NCBI GenBank assembly: GCA_040384665.1
Contig: JAZKIY010000008.1
Coordinates: 62,001-126,000, forward strand
Origin: PCRC01 sp040384665
GTDB lineage: Bacteria > Pseudomonadota > Gammaproteobacteria > Burkholderiales > Burkholderiaceae_C
Length of the DNA: 64,000 bases
Reading direction: 5' to 3'
Program-made: the position numbers and the translations under genes
Notes under the pieces: generated by a model
Told to the model about the DNA's origin: nothing
Seen by the model: the letters and a program-made list of their open reading frames with translations, nothing else
Database searches by the model: none
Part shown: positions 61,408-64,000 of the stretch, in pieces
How the letters are laid out: each line of letters starts with the position of its first letter
How positions within the stretch are numbered: the stretch's first letter is position 1

Positions 61408-61475
61408 GCCTGTAGCGTGAGCTTGTACCGCAACACATGCCACCACACGGCTGGCGCATGTGCTACATTGCATCC

Positions 61476-61532
61476 ATGAACAAATTTCTGCTGGCACTAC
61501 TGCTGCTACGCCAAAACGGGCGGGACCAGTAG
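61476..61532 (+). CDS. leuL: leu operon leader peptide
   Basis: An 18-residue frame, MNKFLLALLLLRQNGRDQ, ending in TAG. Six of residues 5-11 are leucine (codons CTG, CTG, CTA, CTG, CTG, CTA). It is followed 17 bases later by an intrinsic terminator and then leuA. This is the classic layout of transcription attenuation: scarce leucyl-tRNA stalls the ribosome and prevents terminator formation. Too short to be found by length-limited gene calls. Confidence 0.88.
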   Translation: MNKFLLALLLLRQNGRDQ

Positions 61533-61549
61533 CGCGAGCGCACATTCCC

Positions 61550-61583
61550 AAAAGGCCCGTATGCATCCGCAACGGGCCTTTTT
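61550..61583 (+). terminator. leuA attenuator terminator
   Basis: AAAAGGCCCGT-atgcatccgca-ACGGGCCTTTTT, 18 bases after the leader peptide stop and 58 before the leuA start. Stem with T-tract, intrinsic terminator of the attenuator. Confidence 0.88.
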
Positions 61584-61640
61584 CTTTGTGTTTCCGGTTT
61601 TCGGGTTGTGGATGAGTCAGCAGCGACAAGGAGCATTCAA

Positions 61641-63179
61641 ATGTCAGACCAATTGATCATTTTCGACACCACATTGCGCGATGGCGAACAGTCGCCCGGC
61701 GCGTCCATGACCAAGGACGAGAAGCTGCGCATCGCACGCCAGTTGGAGCGCCTGCGCGTGGATGTGATCGAAGCCGGTTTTGCCGCCAGCTCGAACGGTG
61801 ACTTTGAAGCGGTGCAGCTGGTGGCCAACAACATCAAGGACTCGACGGTTTGCTCGCTCTCACGTGCCAACGACCGCGACATTTCGCGCGCTGCCGAAGC
61901 GCTCAAAGGCGCGGCCCGCTCGCGCATCCACACCTTCATTGCCACCAGCGAACTGCACATGGAGAAGAAGCTGCGCATGACGCGCGACCAGGTGTTCGAG
62001 CAGGCCAAGCAATCGGTGCGCTTTGCCCGCAACCTGGTGGGTGACGTGGAGTTCAGCCCGGAAGACGGTTACCGCAGCGATGTGGATTTTCTGTGCCGCG
62101 TGATCGAGGCGGTGATTGCCGAAGGCGCGACCACCATCAACGTGCCCGACACCGTCGGCTATGCGGTGCCTGAGCTGTACGGCAACTTCATCAAGACCTT
62201 GCGCGAACGTGTGCCCAATTCCGACAAGGCGATCTGGTCGGTGCATTGCCACAACGACCTTGGCATGGCGGTGGCGAACTCGCTGGCCGGTGTGAAGATT
62301 GGCGGCGCTCGCCAGATCGAGTGCACCATCAACGGCTTGGGCGAGCGCGCCGGCAACTGCTCGCTGGAAGAAGTGGTGATGGCGGTCAAGACCCGGCGCG
62401 ACTACTTCGGCCTCGGTCTGAACATCGACACCCAGCACATCGTTGCGGCCAGCCGCATGGTCAGCCAGACCACCGGTTTTGTGGTGCAGCCCAACAAGGC
62501 GGTGGTCGGTGCCAATGCCTTTGCGCATGCCTCCGGCATCCACCAGGACGGCGTGCTCAAGGCGCGCGACACCTACGAGATCATGCGTGCCGAAGACGTG
62601 GGCTGGAGCGCCAACAAGATCGTGCTCGGCAAGTTGAGTGGCCGCAATGCCTTCAAGCAGCGTTTGCAGGACCTGGGCATCCAGTTGCAGAGCGAGGCCG
62701 AGGCCAACACCGCCTTTGCCAAGTTCAAGGAACTGGCCGACCGCAAAAGCGAGATCTTTGACGAGGACATCCTCGCGCTCGTCAGCGACGAAAGCGTGAC
62801 CCACGAAAAAGAGCAGTACGCCTTTGTCTCGCTGTCCCAGCACAGCGAAACCGGCGAACGGCCACAGGCCACGGTGGTGTTCACCGCCAATGGCGAAGAA
62901 GTCAAAAGCGCGTCGGACGGCAACGGACCGGTCGACGCGTCCCTCAAGGCCATCGAGGCGCACGTCAAAAGCGGCGCGGAAATGGTGCTCTATTCGGTGA
63001 ACGCCATCAGCGGTTCCACCGAGAGCCAGGGGGAAGTGACGGTGCGATTACAAAACAGCGGCCGGGTGGTGAACGGGGTCGGCGCCGACCCGGACATCAT
63101 TGTGGCGTCCGCCAAGGCTTACCTGAGTGCGCTGAACAAGTTGCACAGCACGGCCGACCGGGTGGCGGCACAGGGGTGA
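61641..63179 (+). CDS. leuA: 2-isopropylmalate synthase
   Basis: 512 residues. Condenses acetyl-CoA with 2-oxoisovalerate. TIM-barrel with FDTTLRDGEQSPGASM, the metal ligands in SVHCHNDLGMAVANS, GLGERAGNCSLEEV, and a LeuA dimer/allosteric C-terminal domain (about 390-512) for leucine feedback. AAGGAG precedes the ATG at 61641; an in-frame upstream ATG lacks one. Controlled by the leader peptide and attenuator upstream; terminator downstream. Confidence 0.97.
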   Translation: MSDQLIIFDTTLRDGEQSPGASMTKDEKLRIARQLERLRVDVIEAGFAASSNGDFEAVQLVANNIKDSTVCSLSRANDRDISRAAEALKGAARSRIHTFIATSELHMEKKLRMTRDQVFEQAKQSVRFARNLVGDVEFSPEDGYRSDVDFLCRVIEAVIAEGATTINVPDTVGYAVPELYGNFIKTLRERVPNSDKAIWSVHCHNDLGMAVANSLAGVKIGGARQIECTINGLGERAGNCSLEEVVMAVKTRRDYFGLGLNIDTQHIVAASRMVSQTTGFVVQPNKAVVGANAFAHASGIHQDGVLKARDTYEIMRAEDVGWSANKIVLGKLSGRNAFKQRLQDLGIQLQSEAEANTAFAKFKELADRKSEIFDEDILALVSDESVTHEKEQYAFVSLSQHSETGERPQATVVFTANGEEVKSASDGNGPVDASLKAIEAHVKSGAEMVLYSVNAISGSTESQGEVTVRLQNSGRVVNGVGADPDIIVASAKAYLSALNKLHSTADRVAAQG

Positions 63180-63199
63180 GGCACAACCCCATCTTTACC

Positions 63200-63221
63200 T
63201 GATTTCTGCTTCTTTAGCTAT
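63200..63221 (+). repeat. Possible partial AT-rich element copy after leuA
   Basis: TGATTTCTGCTTCTTTAGCTAT resembles the left half of the element inside the FAD monooxygenase gene (read on the minus strand GCATTTCCTTGTTCTTTAGC). It adjoins the leuA terminator. Short and without the right half, so uncertain. Confidence 0.3.
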
Positions 63222-63254
63222 GTCGCGCAAGTCTTTGATCTTGCGCGACATTTT
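63221..63254 (+). terminator. Intrinsic terminator after leuA
   Basis: TGTCGCGCAAG-tctttgat-CTTGCGCGACA followed by TTTT. Eleven perfect base pairs. Confidence 0.9.
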
Positions 63255-63308
63255 CTGTTTGGATACACTCTGTCACAGCCGACCACCGGCGCCTGCGGAG
63301 AACCACTG

Positions 63309-64000
63309 ATGCACCGTGCCATGACCCGATTGACCAGCCTGTTTGCAGCGGTATGCCTTTTCACCGTTGTGGCCGTGGCCCCCGCCAGCGCCAAAGAACC
63401 GGCGCGCACTGTTGCTAAAAAATCACAAGTTAACAAGTCCAGCCGGACCGTGGCCCGCAAACCGGCCAAGGCCCGGGTCGCCACCGTCACTGGTCGCAGT
63501 TCCCCGCGCATCCAGGCCAGCACGCGCCGCGCTGTGGTGGTGCGCGCAGTGGTGCCACCCAAGCCTTCTTTCGGGCAACTCGCCGGACTGCACGGCACCT
63601 CGGACGCACTGGACCTGCGTTCCAGTTCGGTGCTGATCGTTGACCAGGACACCCACGAGGTTCTGTTCAGCAAGAACGACTCTGCCGTGCTGCCGATTGC
63701 CTCGCTGACCAAGTTGATGACAGGCCTGATTGTCAGCGAGGGCAACCTTCAGATGGACGAGATGATCACCATCACCCAGGACGATGTGGACACTGAAAAA
63801 GGCAGCCGTTCACGCCTGCGTGTGGGCACCAGCCTGAGCCGTGGCGAACTGCTGCACCTCGCCCTGATGAGCAGCGAGAACCGCGCCGCCCACGCGCTGG
63901 GCCGCACCTACCCCGGTGGGCTGTCGACCTTTGTGAACCTGATGAACGCCAAGGCGGCGTTGCTGAACATGAAGGACACCCGTTATGTGGAGCCGACCGG
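63309..64000 (+). CDS. D-alanyl-D-alanine carboxypeptidase/endopeptidase (PBP7-like), 3' end beyond window
   Basis: At least 230 residues, no stop before the window edge. Signal peptide (about 1-29, LFAAVCLFTVVAVAPASA), a Lys/Arg/Val-rich linker (about 30-85), then a peptidase S11 domain: catalytic Ser and Lys in PIASLTKLMTG and the SxN motif in ALMSSENRAAHALG. The KTG motif would lie past the edge. Trims or cleaves peptidoglycan cross-links in the periplasm. ATG codons at 63309 and 63321 are both possible. The basic linker is longer than in E. coli PBP7. Confidence 0.9.
   Translation, partial: MHRAMTRLTSLFAAVCLFTVVAVAPASAKEPARTVAKKSQVNKSSRTVARKPAKARVATVTGRSSPRIQASTRRAVVVRAVVPPKPSFGQLAGLHGTSDALDLRSSSVLIVDQDTHEVLFSKNDSAVLPIASLTKLMTGLIVSEGNLQMDEMITITQDDVDTEKGSRSRLRVGTSLSRGELLHLALMSSENRAAHALGRTYPGGLSTFVNLMNAKAALLNMKDTRYVEPT

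Noticed and set aside
63408..63440. AT-rich stretch in the carboxypeptidase linker as an element copy
   Set aside because: Only loose similarity; no shared core of more than a few bases.

Overview
The window is a GC-rich chromosomal segment of a betaproteobacterium, most likely a Comamonadaceae member (Rhodoferax/Polaromonas/Hydrogenophaga type). This rests on gene content and order: sigma factor-DUF3619-DUF3106-RDD beside ilvI-ilvH-ilvC-pssA-leuA, purM divergent from a PerM-type permease and hda, a DUF3579 gene, and two families of short dispersed repeats. The assignment is made from memory of such genomes, not from a search. I see no rRNA, tRNA, CRISPR array, prophage or insertion sequence.

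Layout. 1-460: the 5' part of a Leu-Pro-rich repetitive protein (minus strand, cut by the window edge). 922-8118: a TonB-like protein, serC, a serA-type dehydrogenase, acnA and a coupled FAD monooxygenase. 8263-12727: a tungsten-type aldehyde:ferredoxin oxidoreductase operon (polyferredoxin, catalytic subunit, FAD subunit, MoaD-like protein, small unknown protein) behind a sigma-54 promoter. 12737-15230 (minus): argD-argF-YkgJ. 15450-18785: DUF3579, rpsT, murJ, SirB1-like. 18854-19450: HigB/HigA-like toxin-antitoxin pair. 19595-20973: PA2779/PA2778-family pair. 21029-25917: MFS transporter, purM, PerM, hda, HAD phosphatase. 25971-29831: pcnB, folK, DUF47, pit. 29860-33529: mltD-gloB and a divergent methyltransferase-rnhA. 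33580-39227: an ABC binding protein and an RND efflux pair. 39326-42648 (minus): moaA-mobA-moeA for molybdenum/tungsten cofactor. 42747-44511: cytochrome b561 and two YceI proteins. 44575-46117: a metal-dependent hydrolase divergent from a TetR regulator. 46180-49099: membrane and soluble pyrophosphatases, divergent. 49153-54878: hydrolase, GNAT protein, nadE, glnB, LOG, dgkA, RDD. 54932-56639: DUF3106, DUF3619, sigma factor. 56939-63179: ilvI-ilvH-ilvC-pssA, then leuA behind a leucine-rich leader peptide and attenuator. 63309-64000: start of a D-Ala-D-Ala carboxypeptidase-type protein.

How they fit together. The window is mainly core metabolism (serine, arginine, branched-chain amino acids, NAD, TCA) and envelope functions. 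The main accessory item is the aldehyde oxidoreductase operon; the pterin part of its cofactor would come from the moaA and moeA products encoded 30 kb away.

The least expected signal is a family of short AT-rich elements sharing a 37-bp core. Five copies occur here. Three lie inside genes and keep the reading frame (FAD monooxygenase, moeA, GNAT protein), one supplies the stop codon and a perfect 13-bp inverted repeat at the end of the PA2778-like gene, and one forms the leader of pssA. A second, GC-rich family has two copies whose stem arms covary while the loop is conserved. Other regulatory structure includes a twin TetR operator, a leu attenuator, and a gloB promoter that predicts a near-leaderless mRNA.
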